Shown piece after piece: positions 44,918-60,556 of a DNA stretch of 64,000 nt. The DNA is taken from contig CM022666.1 in the NCBI GenBank assembly GCA_012295275.1, positions 11,982,577 through 12,046,576 of the forward strand, read 5' to 3'. Numbering within the stretch: the first letter of the stretch is position 1; every line of letters begins with the position of its first letter. A model generated the notes under the pieces. It was not told where the DNA came from. It made no database searches and saw only the letters and a list, made by a program, of their open reading frames with translations. Both the position numbers and the translations under genes were made by a program. The stretch comes from Chrysomallon squamiferum. Its lineage: Eukaryota; Mollusca; Gastropoda; Neomphalida; Peltospiridae.

Positions 44918-47377
44918 AGACTGTGTGTATGAGTATTACAAGCAGACAGATAAATACCTGATTTGTACAGCTCTCAGTAACAGTTCTTCTGCCTCAGTCG
45001 ACTCACCCTTGTCTTTGAGAATGTTAGCCAGATTGTTCATCGCTTGATCATACTCACTGTTCAATCTGTTAACAATAACCCAACATTACAAACAGTTTAA
45101 CTCACATTAATCAAAATCAACTGTGTATAAATCACAAAGTGACTAGAAAGATTGAAGTGATGGAGTTATAATAATTATGGCCTAAAGGACAAACAGAATA
45201 AAGGCTTTATGAACAGAAGATGCTTAAAAAATATATATTCATAATCTGTATAATGAGAAGAGAAGATCTGCAGTGAAGTTTTTAACATTTCCCAATCCAG
45301 CTAATGTTCTCTTATTGATATAAATACAATGCTAGTGATAAAAATATCATAGTGTTATAGTGTTTATGATTTTCTGTGATTACATTACAAAAAGTTATTT
45401 TGGGAGAGGTCTTTTAAACATTTGATTAATACCATGTCTATTTTCTAAAAATGTTTTTATTCTGTTATAGTAAAATGAGTTTTATAATTTCTGAAATGGA
45501 ACAGATTAACATAAAGATTTGTAAATCAATATTGCCATTTAAAATAAATACTAAATTACATACTTATACCTAAATGCAGCAAACAGTCATTAAATAACTG
45601 AAAATAAATTCTTAATTTATGTTTGAGTCAAGTAAGAAATGTCACTACGGATGACCAGCTATAAATAAACTGAAGTAAATGACTGGTGTGTGTGTTATAA
45701 CCTTCATACCTGATAGCCAGTCGGTATTTATCAATGGCCACAGCTGTGTTGTTGTTGTCAGCTTGTAACTTGGCTATGTTGTAATGAACCTGCAAACATT
45801 TACAAACAATCCTTGTAGTGTTTGAACTGTAGAAAAATCTTAATGAAAACAAGAAGTAAAAATGGAACAGTTATATATATATTTTTTTTTAATCCTATGA
45901 AGAATAAAGCCTCACTGATTCCCCCATAGCTTAGCAAATGGCTGAGGGCAATGGCAGCCTATCTGCATTTCACTGTTTTATTATTTTAATACTATTCTTT
46001 ATTATTAGAAAAAGATACTGTCTATAATCTAAACAGTTATTTTGAAATATATAAAATTAATTGATGTAAATTGTTACACTGGTGCAGTTTGGTGTTATAA
46101 TTTAATTGTTCAGTCTTATAAAAAGATATTATTTGGTTAACAGTAAACAAGACAGCACGTACCTTGGCATTGAGAGGACAGACTTTCTCTCCTGCAGTGA
46201 ACAGTGACATCTCTGCTCTCCACTCATTGCTCCTCTGTTAAAACATAAACACAAATACCTCAGTCAGTCTGCTGTGTGTTAAAATATATCTCATAACAAA
46301 TAACCAAATATATTATGTTTGTATCTAAATCTTTTTTCATTTAATATTTCAAACATTACTGTTTTTATAACAACTAATAAGTAGCTAATCCACAGGGTAA
46401 AACTGCTTAAATCTGACCCCACTCTAACACAAATCTTCTTAAATCTGGATTTCTACTTTTTTTTTAACATTACATTTTACCCTTCTCAATGATGAAATAT
46501 TTGATGACTGGTCAACAATGAACTGGAACAAAAAATGTCTAACACAATCTCTTGTATCCTGATTTTTCAACATGTTTCATATTTTTCAATATTTCACAGT
46601 TGAAAACAGTAAATGTTTCTTGTCACATGTTCTATCATTAGAAAGTTTAAAGGCAGTCAGTCATTGTTAAACACAGATGTGAAAGACAACAAACAATGAC
46701 AGATACATTTCTCAATGGGGACTGACATTCTGTTCATGGATTTATTTATATATTTGTTAAAAATTATTCATAGTTTGTCAGTTTTAATTTTTTCTAAATG
46801 CTTAGAAAGAAAAATACTGAAGACTTTATATTTGGTCCCATAGATGCTCAGTTTTAAGATATTTCACTGTATATTATAATTAATAAACAGTCAAAAATAA
46901 CAGAATCATTTTGTAAATGGAATAAAGATAAAGCAATTTATATATATAAGATTATGAATATTTTCAGCAAAAATTAAAATTAAAAAATAAAACAACAACA
47001 ATAATAATACATTCTTGTTAAGTACTTTACATATATTAATATATACTTCATATCAAAATGTATATCAAAATATTAATTAAAAAAAACATTAAAAAAAGAG
47101 TTAACAAAAAATATTTTAATTATGAAATTATTATTCTGGATTACTTTGTGTAACATAATTTTTTGTTTCCAGTATATTCTTCTTGGTAACATTAGACTGT
47201 TTAATGAAGATAAAGAAATATCTGACATATGACACAGGGTGACGTGAGCTATGTGAAATATTACACTCACCTGTACTGATCTGATCATAAACACCACAAT
47301 GACAAACAGCAGACCAATTCGAACCACCTGCAGAGACACACAATACTTCATTTACTTACTGTTATTTATTATTATTA

Positions 47378-47427
<50 letters not shown>

Positions 47428-50180
47428 TTATTCATTTTCATTTGTTCAAATTTTTTTTTTTTGGAATTTGAACAATTTTTAAAAATAAAGACATTGTTAT
47501 TTTAAAAAAATGGAATTTGAACAATTTTTAAAATACAGAGGTCTGAGAAAATGAAGTTATAACAGATATCTGCTTAGAGGAATAAAAACAAATAATATAT
47601 TATTACTCTATGTGGAATCTGAATGACTTTTTGAATGATGTAAATAATGCTTTTTCATAAAGCAAACAAACAAATATAATTAAAATTTCAAAAATTAAAC
47701 AGATTTTCTGTTTCAAAGTCAGCCTTAAATACAGAAACAAATCTTTTATAACAATAAATTAAGAAACTCAAAATGTGTCAGGTAACACTTTCCTTTAACA
47801 GCTTATAATTTATTATCATACTTTATTACCAGCAAAGACTGGGTGAATTGATTTGTTCAAAGGATTTTTAATGAGTGGTCAGAAACAGCTAGAAGTCCAC
47901 TTCATACATGATTACATAAAGACTCAAACTGTGAAGAGCTAACAAAAAAGTATTCAAATATTTTGTAACTGTATTATTTTAATGTCAAACTTTCTTATTG
48001 GAATTATCAAGTATTTTTATTAAACTATTCATATTTTTGTTACCATACCTGTCTGTATGATGTTCTGTATGAGAGATGCTTGGCCCCAAGAACAACCAAC
48101 ATACAGAAGCCTGCACTAGACAGATAGAGAATTCTCTCTGCTATCACAAAGCCAACTCGGAAGAATACATTGGAGGCAGGAAGGAACGGCACAACCAGTA
48201 ATGCCATGGACAAGATTAGCACCCTGAGAGAAAACAAATATAATTAATCTTCTGAGTGACTTTAGTGAACATCAAGATGATGTGTGAATGCATTAATGGG
48301 AAAAATAACCTGAGTTATAACAGAATTTCTAGCATATCATATCACATTTCTGTCAGTCCAGTGTGGTGTCTGGTATATCGTATCACATTTCTGTCAGTCC
48401 AGTGTGATGTCTGGTTTATCGTATCACATTTCTGTCAGTCCAGTGTGATGTCTGGTATATCGTATCACATTTATATCAGTCCAGTGTGATGTCTGGTATA
48501 TCGTATCATTTCTGTCAGTCCAGTGTGATGTCTTTAGTCCAGTGTGATGTCTGGTATCAAGATGATGTCTGAATGCATAAATGATGTCTGGTAAAAATTT
48601 CTGTCACCTGATGTTATATATTGTATCACAATTTCTGTCAGTCCATATGTCATATCACATTTCTGTCAGTCCAGTTCTGTCAGTCCCAGTCTGATGTCTG
48701 GGATATCATATCACATTTCTGTCAGTCCAGTGTGATGTCTGGTATATCTATATCAGTCCAGTGTGATGTCATTAAACATTTGTCAGTCCAGTGTGATGTC
48801 TGGTATATTTCTGTCACAGTGTGATGTCATTTCTGTCAGTCCAGATGTCTGGTATATCGTATCAATTTCTGTCAACATATTGTATCAACCATGAAGTCCA
48901 GTGTGATGTCTTTCACATTTCTGTCAAAGGCATTGCTTTTATCAGTCCAGTGTGATGTCTGGGATATCATATCACCTTTCTGTCAGTCCAATGTGATGTC
49001 AGATAACAAATCAACCTTTCTGTCAGTCCAGTGTGTTCTGATAATAAATAAATGTGATGTCAATATATATCACCTGTCACCAGTGTAAATATTGAACAAA
49101 TCCAATAAAACAATGAATAAACAAAAACATTGAACAATGAATAAAGAATGAATAAATAAAGCATTAATGAATGAATGAATGGAAAGATGAACAAATGAAT
49201 AATGATTCAAATGAATTCAACTAAACATAGGTCAATATGTGAATTTAATAAAAGAAAGAAAGGAATAGTTTATGATGTATCTGACGATTTTTCAATTATG
49301 ATTGATTACTGGTGACAAACATTATTTTGATTTTATTTTACACTGTAACATGAGAGGCAACCTGCCATTGATTTATTTCTTTTTGATTTTATATGATTAT
49401 TTTTTTATTTATTATTATTATTTTTTTTTATCCCAGCCATATGCATAGTTTCAGTATTATCTGATTTAAGAGTTCTTGATGATAATGGTGGTGTTGTTCT
49501 TGTTGTGGTGTTATCAATATGATGTGGTTATGGTGATGTTATTGTTATTGTCACTATTGTCTTATATGTTGATTATAATGTACAAATACTATTTTTATTA
49601 AATATTTATTTATTTATTATTCTTTCTTTTTTTTTTTTAAAGAAAGACAGAAAACTAACAACAATATAAAATAATTTTGCTTTAACTTTTCATTTACATT
49701 CAGACAGAAGCTGTGCAATTGTTACATTCACAAACAAGAAGCAAAAAACAAAAGGGTTTACAGGAAATGAAATAACAAATATTTTTGGAAATAAAAGATA
49801 ATGTAAAAAAAAAAAAAAAAAAAATATGTAAGAAAAAGAATACTGAAATAGAATAAAAAATACTAATAAATCAAGAATCTAAAAACAACATTTTTTTTTT
49901 TTTTTTTTTTAAATAGATAAATTAAATAAAGAAAAAAATAAAATAAATAAACACTGAATGAAATCATAGCCCAGATTAACATGAATCACAAGCTAAAAAT
50001 AGCTCTATGGGTTTTCCCAGGTAATTATATTAAATAATTCCATGCTATATTTAACAATTTTCATTGTGTTGAAAATTTTAAGGGCATTTTGGAAACTTGC
50101 CTAAATAGAAATTCAAAATAATGATTATGTAACAAGGTGAAAAATATTTTTTATATATATTATTTATTTTATTATTTTAT

Positions 50181-50220
<40 letters not shown>

Positions 50221-53086
50221 TTTTGTTTTTATTTTTATGTTTTTATTTTTTGGCAATGCACTATGTTAACACTGATAAAACTGTCAGTTTTTGTAATGAA
50301 ATAAGCTTTGTATGACACAATTATATTTGATTAATATATGCACCTGAGACTTGCAAGGAGGATATTAAAATTGATTTGCAGTTAGACACTGAGTCAGAAT
50401 GAATCATATAAGTTATTAGAACAATTATAAAATTTTATAATCAGAAGTAAACAGATTTATCAATTTCAAGCTTGACTGACCATTTTTCATTTTTTTTTTT
50501 TTTTATTTTATTTTTTTTTAAATTAATTGAAATAATCTAAAATGTGATATCTTTCAGAAATAAGATTCTTTATCATATACCTTTCATTCTAAACTTAAAT
50601 TAATAAACTAAAAATACTCTCTTTCTTCCTGAAAACAAACAGTTGTAAATAATTAAAACAGTTTCATGAGAATGAAAGAAAGTGTGACATTTAGCCATGA
50701 TACTGTTTCATAAATTATTACTGACTGTAATGAACAAAAAAACTAACATTATGGAAAATTTTATATTGCTTATATTTCTGTAGTTACTGTTTGCTATTAA
50801 AAATGTCTAAAATCAATAAAAAGATATTTCAAAAAAATAAAGAAGTGAATACACAATGACAACACAAATGGTGATGTAGAACAAGTGACAAATTCCAAAG
50901 AACATCCGAGTTCTAGGAGGTATTTCAGTGACATAATAAACCCACCAGTGTTTGTTTAGTGTGACTGTTGACCTAAGTGTTGTGTAGGAAGAAGAATAGA
51001 GTAATAACAGGGAGAAAGTGAGACAAGCTGTGAGACAAACAGTGAGACAAACTGAGAGACAAGCTGTGAGACAGTTGTGGTCATCTGACAGGACAGTCAA
51101 ACAATGCACAAAGTTGTTTATGTACACTGCTGACAACCACAACATCGGCCTGAGCTAATGGACTGGGGAAAACGTAGATTTGAAAAACACTTAAAGACAA
51201 GACAGTTTGTTTAAATAAATATATTTAACACTGTCGTTTAAAATCCAAGAGATTCAAAAAATACTACCCAGTCAGTTTTTAAGTTTTTAAAATTTTACTC
51301 TCTTTTCCTTTTGACTTGAATAACAGTCTTCTTACTTGTTTCTTTGTTGTTGTCTTCTATTTTTTTTTTTAACATCATTTTTGAAATTTACAATAAAAAC
51401 AAAAGTAACCTTTATTTTGTTGGATTGTTAATTCTAAAATGAAAAGTTTTTTAATATGACAATTGCTAATAATGTCATAATAAGTATATATCTTTTTTTT
51501 TCCTACTGCTGAAACACCAAGTTTCAAATTTTATCTAGTGTATCTTACTTTAATTGATGGAAACTTAATTTATATGGCAAATATATTTTTCTAAGCTTGA
51601 AAAAACAAACATTCTTACAATTTCTATTATAAATGAGGGATCATTTTTATTTTTGAATTTTAAAATAATAAGGTGTCTTGGAGAACTAGATGCAATGATG
51701 CACCTGTAGATGAACAGACAGATGTATAAACTTTATTATAGGTCAACTGTGTTACCTTTGATCTTTGGTAAAACTGTCATGGAAACACTTGACTACAAGG
51801 AAGCCAATGACAACCCAGAATGCAACAGCAGACAGGATCCTGGGATCAGCCAATGAGGTGATGACAGGCACACAGCCCATCGACCAATCAAAACACAGCC
51901 AGAAAGGATTGAACAACAACCACAGATTTATAGCATAAAGATAATTATAATTCACCACCTGAAAAAGAAATAATATAAAAATAAAAATATTTTATATGTG
52001 AAAATATTCCAGTATGTCAAGCTCTTAGTGTGCACAGTCTACTTATTGTTCATCTGTGTTGTGCAGTGTCTGGCAGGCAATGTGGTCAAGTACATTATAT
52101 GATTAAATGTGTATTTAAATATGTAAATTCCTATATGCATTCACAAAATACACTGTTATATGAGATTGTATGAATGTCTGTATCTGTATTTTGTGTTTGC
52201 ATGTGAATATGCATGTGTGTTTGTATAGCATTTTTATATTTATATTTGACTGAACAGACAGGTATACCTACAGACCTATATATTTTTTTTTATGTTCTTC
52301 TAACAAACAGTATGAGACACATATTCTATCATAAATACATAATCATCACCATGACAACTCACCCTGTATAAAGATCCATTGACAAATGAGTGTGGATTGT
52401 CGTGGACTTGAAAGACAGGTGTCTCTGATCCCATTAACCGCCAGCGAATCACCAGAACACACACACCCGTGAAAAACAGAACAATCTGCCGCAGAATCAA
52501 CCACTTTACCCACGATGGCCAACCACCCTAGAAAGAAATTTTTAAAAATAATAATAAAAAAAATTTAAAAAAAAAAAAATTCTGATGAACAGGAACATCC
52601 AAGTTCTAGCAAGTAATTCAATGACATAATAAACCAGATCAAACCCAGGTTGCCTAGCAACCTGTGCTTGTCCTTAACCAGGGTTTGTTTATTTTTAACG
52701 TCAGTGTTTTGCAGGAAGAAATGTGGAGTAACAGTGAGAAAGTGAGACAAGCTGTGAGACAGCTGCTTTCATCTGACAGGACAGTCAGAGACCGTGTTTA
52801 TGTACATACACTGCTGACAAGAACAACAGTGGCCTGAGCTAATGGACTGGGAAAATGACAGTTAATATGAAGATTTCATATACATCACTTTGTTGCCAAA
52901 CTGCATAATTAGTCAAAACATAAACAATTAGAATGATGCTGAGTAACACAGCTGGTCTGAACCACATTAATAATTAGAAACAGGTGGTTAAACAAGGACA
53001 AATTAGTTCAGATATACCAGACATTTACCAAAAGCTGGGAATTAAAATAATTACACTTTATAGATGGCTATTCCAACACCAACAGA

Positions 53087-53123
<37 letters not shown>

Positions 53124-56100
53124 TCATGTCCATGATGAATATGTCTTGACATTGAGCATAAATGACATTATTAATAACATATCTGATTTTAAAGATTATA
53201 CATACCAAAGAGTTGTTATATTCAGAACTACTACAAACTCCATTCTGATTGGCTGAGCCTGGTCTTCTAGAAGGACTATTGCACTGACCATTTTGACTGG
53301 CCAGGCCTGGCTTTTTTATACGCAGAATTTGTGTAAGATTCACTTGACATATAACAATCACATCAAATACACTGCACACTCCCTGAAAAACAACAAAACA
53401 AAAACATTTCAGTATTCTCACATTGCTAACATATATAACGTATGTTCACACTTTTCTGAGTGTTATAAAAATATATTTAATTGTCAGATAAACTGAAGTT
53501 TGAATAATCTAATTTTGAATTTTAATGTGAAGATCCAAAAACTTTATTTTAATATTATATTTTTAACCTAATTCATTTCTGTATAACATAAAATCATATT
53601 TCAGTTTTAGATAAATTAAACTAGACAACACACACATGCAAACACACACAAAGGTATAAAGAAACATCAACATCAAATAAAGAACAGTCAGGATTAGTCA
53701 CAAAGTATATAACATTCCTGTTTTTAAATTAATATGATCAAGTCACAGATTTGAAATCATTTAAGCATGATTAGTATTAAAAGTATATGAAAAATGAAAT
53801 AATCTATCTTCAACAATTGCATTACAAAAGCTGGATTAAGCAACAAAAGGCAAAATGCTTAAATAGAGTCACACTTTGATTACTTGAGTGATAATTTCAC
53901 TGAAAGTCTGCATCCAGATGAGCTTCTTTCTATACAAAATAGTAATAATGACCTTTGAATAATCAAACATTGATACACTGAAAACCTGTATTTACTCAAT
54001 ACCTATGAAATGGATTGATACCAGTACACCAGAGATTCTGTTAAAATTGAGTGTTAGAAACTTTAGATACTGTAGATGTCAAAATTGTGATCACAGAAGC
54101 TATCACCATACACAGACAAGAGGTTACTGATATTTTACACACATACTCCTGGCATAACAGTGATGTGAGAAAGTTGATTTTACACACACACACACACACA
54201 GTGGTATGAAGAGGTGTGGTGATGCCCAGGGCCAACTGCTTGATTGTGTGCCCCAAAGACTCAAGTATAAGTCCGAGTACTGAGAAATATTATGAAAAAA
54301 GAAGATATTCTGAATATGTAAACACAGATGAAACATAAAATAAACACTTTGTTCAATTTAAATATAAATCAACCAAATTTATTAAGTTCTTTTCCCCAAA
54401 TGAATGACCCCCCCCCAATCTGGATGCCTGGGGCCACCACCGCTTTGGCCACCCCCTCTGCACACCACTGCACACACCCACACCACACCCACACCCACAT
54501 GAACAGAGACATCTTGTGTTAAACTGTTACTTACAATGACTGTAATGCCTTGCTCCTTACAGAAAGTGGACATCACACAGAGGACAATGCTCAGACACAT
54601 CCACACAACAGAGAAACCTGCAGGCCGGAAACTCTGACCCAGATCTGAAACATATTTAATAAAAACAATAAAAATTTCATATTAAAATGATAATCATCTG
54701 ATTGTTTATTTTTCAATATTAATGCTATGCAGTATAAAATTTTATTAACATTTTCAGATTAACAAATAAATTTAGCAGTGAATGTTTGCTTACCATTTAA
54801 ACAACTTCTGACATAGCAGATGAAAGACAAAAGGAATGTGAAGGCACACAGGAGATCAGCTCTTCCTACAACTCCAGCTACCTGCAGCAAAACAAAGCAT
54901 AATAAAGTGAATCTCTTGTGAGATCAGTGAGTTATCTAACAGAACTCTTTATACGACCAGCTTCTTTAGTTAGGTTTATTGGTGAATGCTGAATGTTTTC
55001 ATTGTAAATTTCAAAAATTATGTTATAAAAAAAAAAAATGAAGAACAAAATAGAAGACAACAACAAAGAAAAAAATAAGAAGACTGTTATTCAAGTCATA
55101 AGGAAAAGAGAGTAAAATTATAAAAACTTTAAAACTGATTGGGTAGTGTTTTTAAATCTCATTTATTTTAAATGATAGTGTTAAATATACTTATTTACAC
55201 AAACTATCTTGTCTTTAATTAACACAAACTTCTGAAAACAGGAAGTAAATGACATTAAAACAAGTTTTTAGGACACCTGTATTTATCTCTTAAGTTACTA
55301 TGTATGAATGTCCAGTAGGGCACCTTGAACACAAAAAAAAATCCAGCTTGTTGTTTTACTGTTCAGGGTAATCTTCACAACAATGAATGATGATAGAGAT
55401 AATTCTGTTATAAAAGATTTCAATTTTTGCTGATAAAGAGAGAAGAAACTCAATACATCAGTCCATCTTGAATGATATCACAACTACAGAAAAGTGGCTT
55501 TACCCAAATGCTTTTTAACTGAAATTAGATTTTTTTCTGTTTTACTTTTATTGCTCAAGACCGAATGGTATGGCAAAAAAAAAAAAAAAAATATATATAT
55601 AACATTACTAGGAAGTATGCTGAATTTTAATGGAAGTTTTTGAAAATAGGAAGTAAATTTATATCAAAACAAGATGTTATATATGTCAAAGCATTTTTAT
55701 ATTTATCTTTCAGTTAAAAACTGAAAAAAAAAAAAAAAAAAAAATTCTTGTTTTATTAATTTGAGAAAAAATAAAATAACAGTAAGTAAACAAACACACA
55801 CACACACACACACAGACATACGAACACACTAACACATAAATGTAAACTTTGAAAATCACCTTAATTTATTCTAATTGTTTTACTTTCAATAATTTGATAG
55901 AAAAAGATGGCAAGGTTTACTATAAGTTAGAACAAACAAAGGTTTAGGTTCTTTTTTAATATTTAATTTAATGCAGTTCATTTAATTTAATTCTCACTAT
56001 TCTGACATCAAAAAAATGTCTGACTTTAAAACAAGACATCTGTCACAATGTCAAATTATCTGATAACATCATTCAGAAAAACAAAGTTTTAAATTCAGGT

Positions 56101-59100
56101 CACAGAATACTTAGAAATTAATTTCTGCAGTTAACTGATCAGAAACACTGTAAAGTGTCTCAGTGTGGTTGTTATGTAAGACAGGTGTTAACTTGGGTTA
56201 CTCTGACATTTCTCAAATATTCAAGCTATTTATTTTTTATATCAATGACTTTTTATCACTCAGGCTATTTATTTTCAAACAATAAGAATTAATATTAAAA
56301 TGGCTACCAGTATTTTAAATAAATATTGATTGAACTTTGTGCAATGCTGAAGCAAGGTAATGAGATATAATGTTGTGAATGAATTCCATTAGTGAAAGAT
56401 CAGTGAATCACTGGGAGATTTAAAATAAGATAAAAAAAAATAGTCCATGACTCATTCAGCAGTGTGCAGAAGGAATGTTCTGCTTGATTAATAAATACAC
56501 AGGAATGCTTTCTAACACAAGTTAGCACAGGAAAAAAAATATATATATATCTAGATAATCCAACAATATGACTTGTAACAGAAGTCACAGTTATCTGTTA
56601 TTTATCTGCACCTTCCAGTACACATGAAAGTACAAATTTTACTAGTTAATAAACTAGTTTCTGAGATCTGTCTGGATCACGAAATAATCTAAAAGATGTA
56701 CTGAAGACAAGATTGACTCCACAATTATCATTAATATTATTTGATATATACATAATTACTTTTCATAAATAGGTTTTCTACAATACTTACACTTTCAGTG
56801 TGTATAGGTGTACTGAATGTATTCTACAATACTTACACTTTCAGTGTGTACAGGTGTACTAAATGTATTCTACAATACTTACACTTTCAGTGTGTACAGG
56901 TGTACTAAATGTATTCTACAATACTTACACTTTCAGTGTGTACAGGTGTACTAAATGTATTCTACAATACTTACACTTTCAGTGTGTACAGGTGTACTAA
57001 ATGTATTCTACAGTACTTACACTTTCAGTGTGTACAGGTGTACTAAATGTATTCTACAATACTTACACTTTCAGTGTGTATAGGGAGTACTGAATGTATT
57101 CTACAACACTTACACTTTCAGTCTGTATAGGTGAACTAAATGTTTTCTACAATACTTTCAGTGTGTATAGGTGTACTGAATGTATTCTACAATACTTACG
57201 CTTTCAGTGTGTATAGGTGTACTGAATGTATTCTACAATACTTACACTTTCAGTGTGTACAGGTGTACTAAATGTATTCTACAATACTTACACTTTCAGT
57301 GTGTATAGGTGTACTGAATGTATTCTACAACACTTACACTTTCAGTCTGTATAGGTGAACTAAATGTTTTCTACAATATTTTCAGTGTGTATAGGTGTAC
57401 TGAATGTATTCTACAATACTTAACTTTCAGTGTGTATAGGTGTACTGAATGTATTCTACAGTACTTACACTTTCAGTGTGTATAGGTGTACTGAATGTAT
57501 TCTACAGTACTTACACTTTCAGTGTGTATAGGTGTACTGAATGTATTCTACAGGACTTACACTTTCAGTGTGTATAGGTGTACTGAATGTATTCTACAGT
57601 ACTTACACTTTCAGTGTGTATAGGTGTACTGAATGTATTCTACAACACTTACACTTTCAGTGTGTACAGGTGTACTTCTACAACACTTACACAGTGTGTA
57701 TAGGTGTACTGAATGTATTCTACAGGACTTACACTTTCAGTGTGTATAGGTGTACTGAATGTATTCTACAGTACTTACACTTTCAGTGTGTATAGGTGTA
57801 CTGAATGTATTCTACAACACTTACACTTTCAGTGTGTACAGGTGTACTAAATGTATTCTACAACACTTACACTTTCAGTGTGTATAGGTGTACTGAATGT
57901 ATTCTACAACACTTACACTTTCAGTGTGTATAGGTGTACTGAATGTATTCTACAACACTTACACTTTCAGTGTGTATAGGTGTACTGAATGTATTCTACA
58001 ATACTTTCAGTGTGTATAGGTGTACTGAATGTATTCTACAATACTTACACTTTCAGTGTGTATAGGTGTACTGAATGTATTCTACAATACTTACACTTTC
58101 AGTGTGTACAGGTGTACTAAATGTATTCTACAATACTTACACTTTCAGTGTGTACAGGTGTACTAAATGTATTCTACAGTACTTACACTTTCAGTGTGTA
58201 TAGGTGTACTAAATGTATTCTACAATACTTACACTTTCAGTGTGTACAGGTGTACTAAATGTATTCTACAATACTTACACTTTCAGTGTGTACAGGTGTA
58301 CTAAATGTATTCTACAATACTTACACTTTCAGTGTGTATAGGGAGTACTGAATGAATTCTACAACACTTACACTTTCAGTCTGTATAGGTGAACTAAATG
58401 TTTTCTACAATATTTTCAGTGTGTATAGGTGTACTGAATGTATTCTACAATACTTACGCTTTCAGTGTGTATAGGTGTACTGAATGTATTCTACAATACT
58501 TACGCTTTCAGTGTGTATAGGTGTACTGAATGTATTCTACAGTGTGTGTATTGTACTGAATGTATTCTACAGTACTTACGCTTTCAGTGTGTATAGGTGT
58601 ACTGAATGTATTCTACAGTACTTACACTTTCAGTGTGTATAGGTGTACTGAATGTATTCTACAACACTTACACTTTCAGTGTGTATAGGTGTACTGAATG
58701 TATTCTACAATACTTACACTTTCAGTGTGTATAGGTGTACTGAATGTATTCTACAACACTTACACTTTCAGTGTGTATAGGTGTACTGAATGTATTCTAC
58801 AACACTTACACTTTCAGTGTGTATAGATGTACTGAATGTATTCTACAATACTTACACTTTCAGTGTGTATAGGTGTACTGAATGTATTCTACAATACTTA
58901 CACTTTCAGTGTGTATAGATGTACTGAATGTATTCTACAATACTTACACTTTCAGTGTGTATAGGTGTACTGAATGTATTCTACAATACTTACACTTTCA
59001 GTGTGTATAGGTGTACTGAATGTATTCTACAATACTTACACTTTCAGTGTGTATAGGTGTACTGAATGTATTCTACAATACTTACACTTTCAGTGTGTAT

Positions 59101-60510
59101 AGGTGTACTGAATGTATTCTACAATACTTACACTTTCAGTGTGTATAGGTGTACTGAATGTATTCTACAATACTTACACTTTCAGTGTGTATAGGTGTAC
59201 TGAATGTATTCTACAATACTTACACTTTCAGTGTGTATAGGTGTACTGAATGTATTCTACAATACTTACACTTTCAGTGTGTATAGGTGTACTGAATGTA
59301 TTCTACAATACTTACACTTTCAGTGTGTATAGGTGTACTGAATGTATTCTACAATACTTACACTTTCAGTGTGTATAGGTGTACTGAACGTATTCTACAA
59401 TACTTACACTTTCAGTGTGTATAGGTGTACTGAACGTATTCTACAATACTTACACTTTCAGTGTGTATAGGTGTACTGAATGTATTCTACAATACTTACA
59501 CTGTCTATAGGTGTACTGAACGTATTCTACAATACTTACACTTTCAGTGTGTATAGGTGTACTGAACGTATTCTACACTACTTACACTTTCAGTGTGTAT
59601 AGGTGTACTGAATGTATTCTACAATACTTACACTTTCAGTGTGTACAGGTGTACTGAATGTATTCTACAATACTTACACTTTCAGTGTGTATAGGTGTAC
59701 TGACTGTATTCTACAACACTTACACTTTCAGTGTGTATAGGTGTACTGACTGTATTCTACAACACTTACACTTTCAGTGTGTATAGGTGTACTGAATGTA
59801 TTCTACAACACTTACACTTTCAGTGTGTATAGGTGTACTGAATGTATTCTACAATACTTACACTTTCAGTGTGTATAGGTGTACTGAATGTATTCTACAA
59901 TACTTACACTTTCAGTGTGTATAGGTGTACTGAATGTATTCTACAATACTTACACTTTCAGTGTGTATAGGTGTACTGAATGTATTCTACAATACTTACA
60001 CTTTCAGTGTGTATAGGGTGCACTGCAAACAAAACTGCAGAAATGAAGGCCGCTCTTGGTGCTTGGAATGTTGGTAATTTGGTCTCAGAGTGAATGGAAA
60101 ATCCAGAAAAGAGGATTGAGAAAACACAGAGAAAGAGGACGGACACAACACCGTGGAGAATGATGTTGACGATGTGGAAACCATAAGACTTCAATCCTCC
60201 AGCCAAGTAATAATTCCATCTGAAAACAAACATGTTTGCATAAGAAAGTTCTGAAGTTTGCTAATTATAAATATTACTATCCTTTTTTTTACTTTTGAGT
60301 AATAAAAAAAAAAAAATTACATTATGATTACACAGAGATAAAATTTCTAAGGAATACACAGTTCCAAAGGTTAATGAAAATTTGTCAGTCTAGAAAACTT
60401 GTATGTAAGGATTTATTAATGTCTTAACAATATCTTTAAGTTGAAAGGACTAATTAACTCTTAATAACATGTATGGTAAGACTGACTAGGGTATCATTTA
60501 ACAATACCTT

Positions 60511-60556
<46 letters not shown>

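Noticed and set aside
45905-45965. Possible tRNA-like segment in a TMTC4 intron
   Set aside because: No cloverleaf pairing or A/B boxes could be made out by eye.
56780-59999. CRISPR-like array (regular 46-bp repeats)
   Set aside because: Units are contiguous with no unique spacers, the context is an animal intron, and the unit is explained by duplication of an exon-intron boundary.
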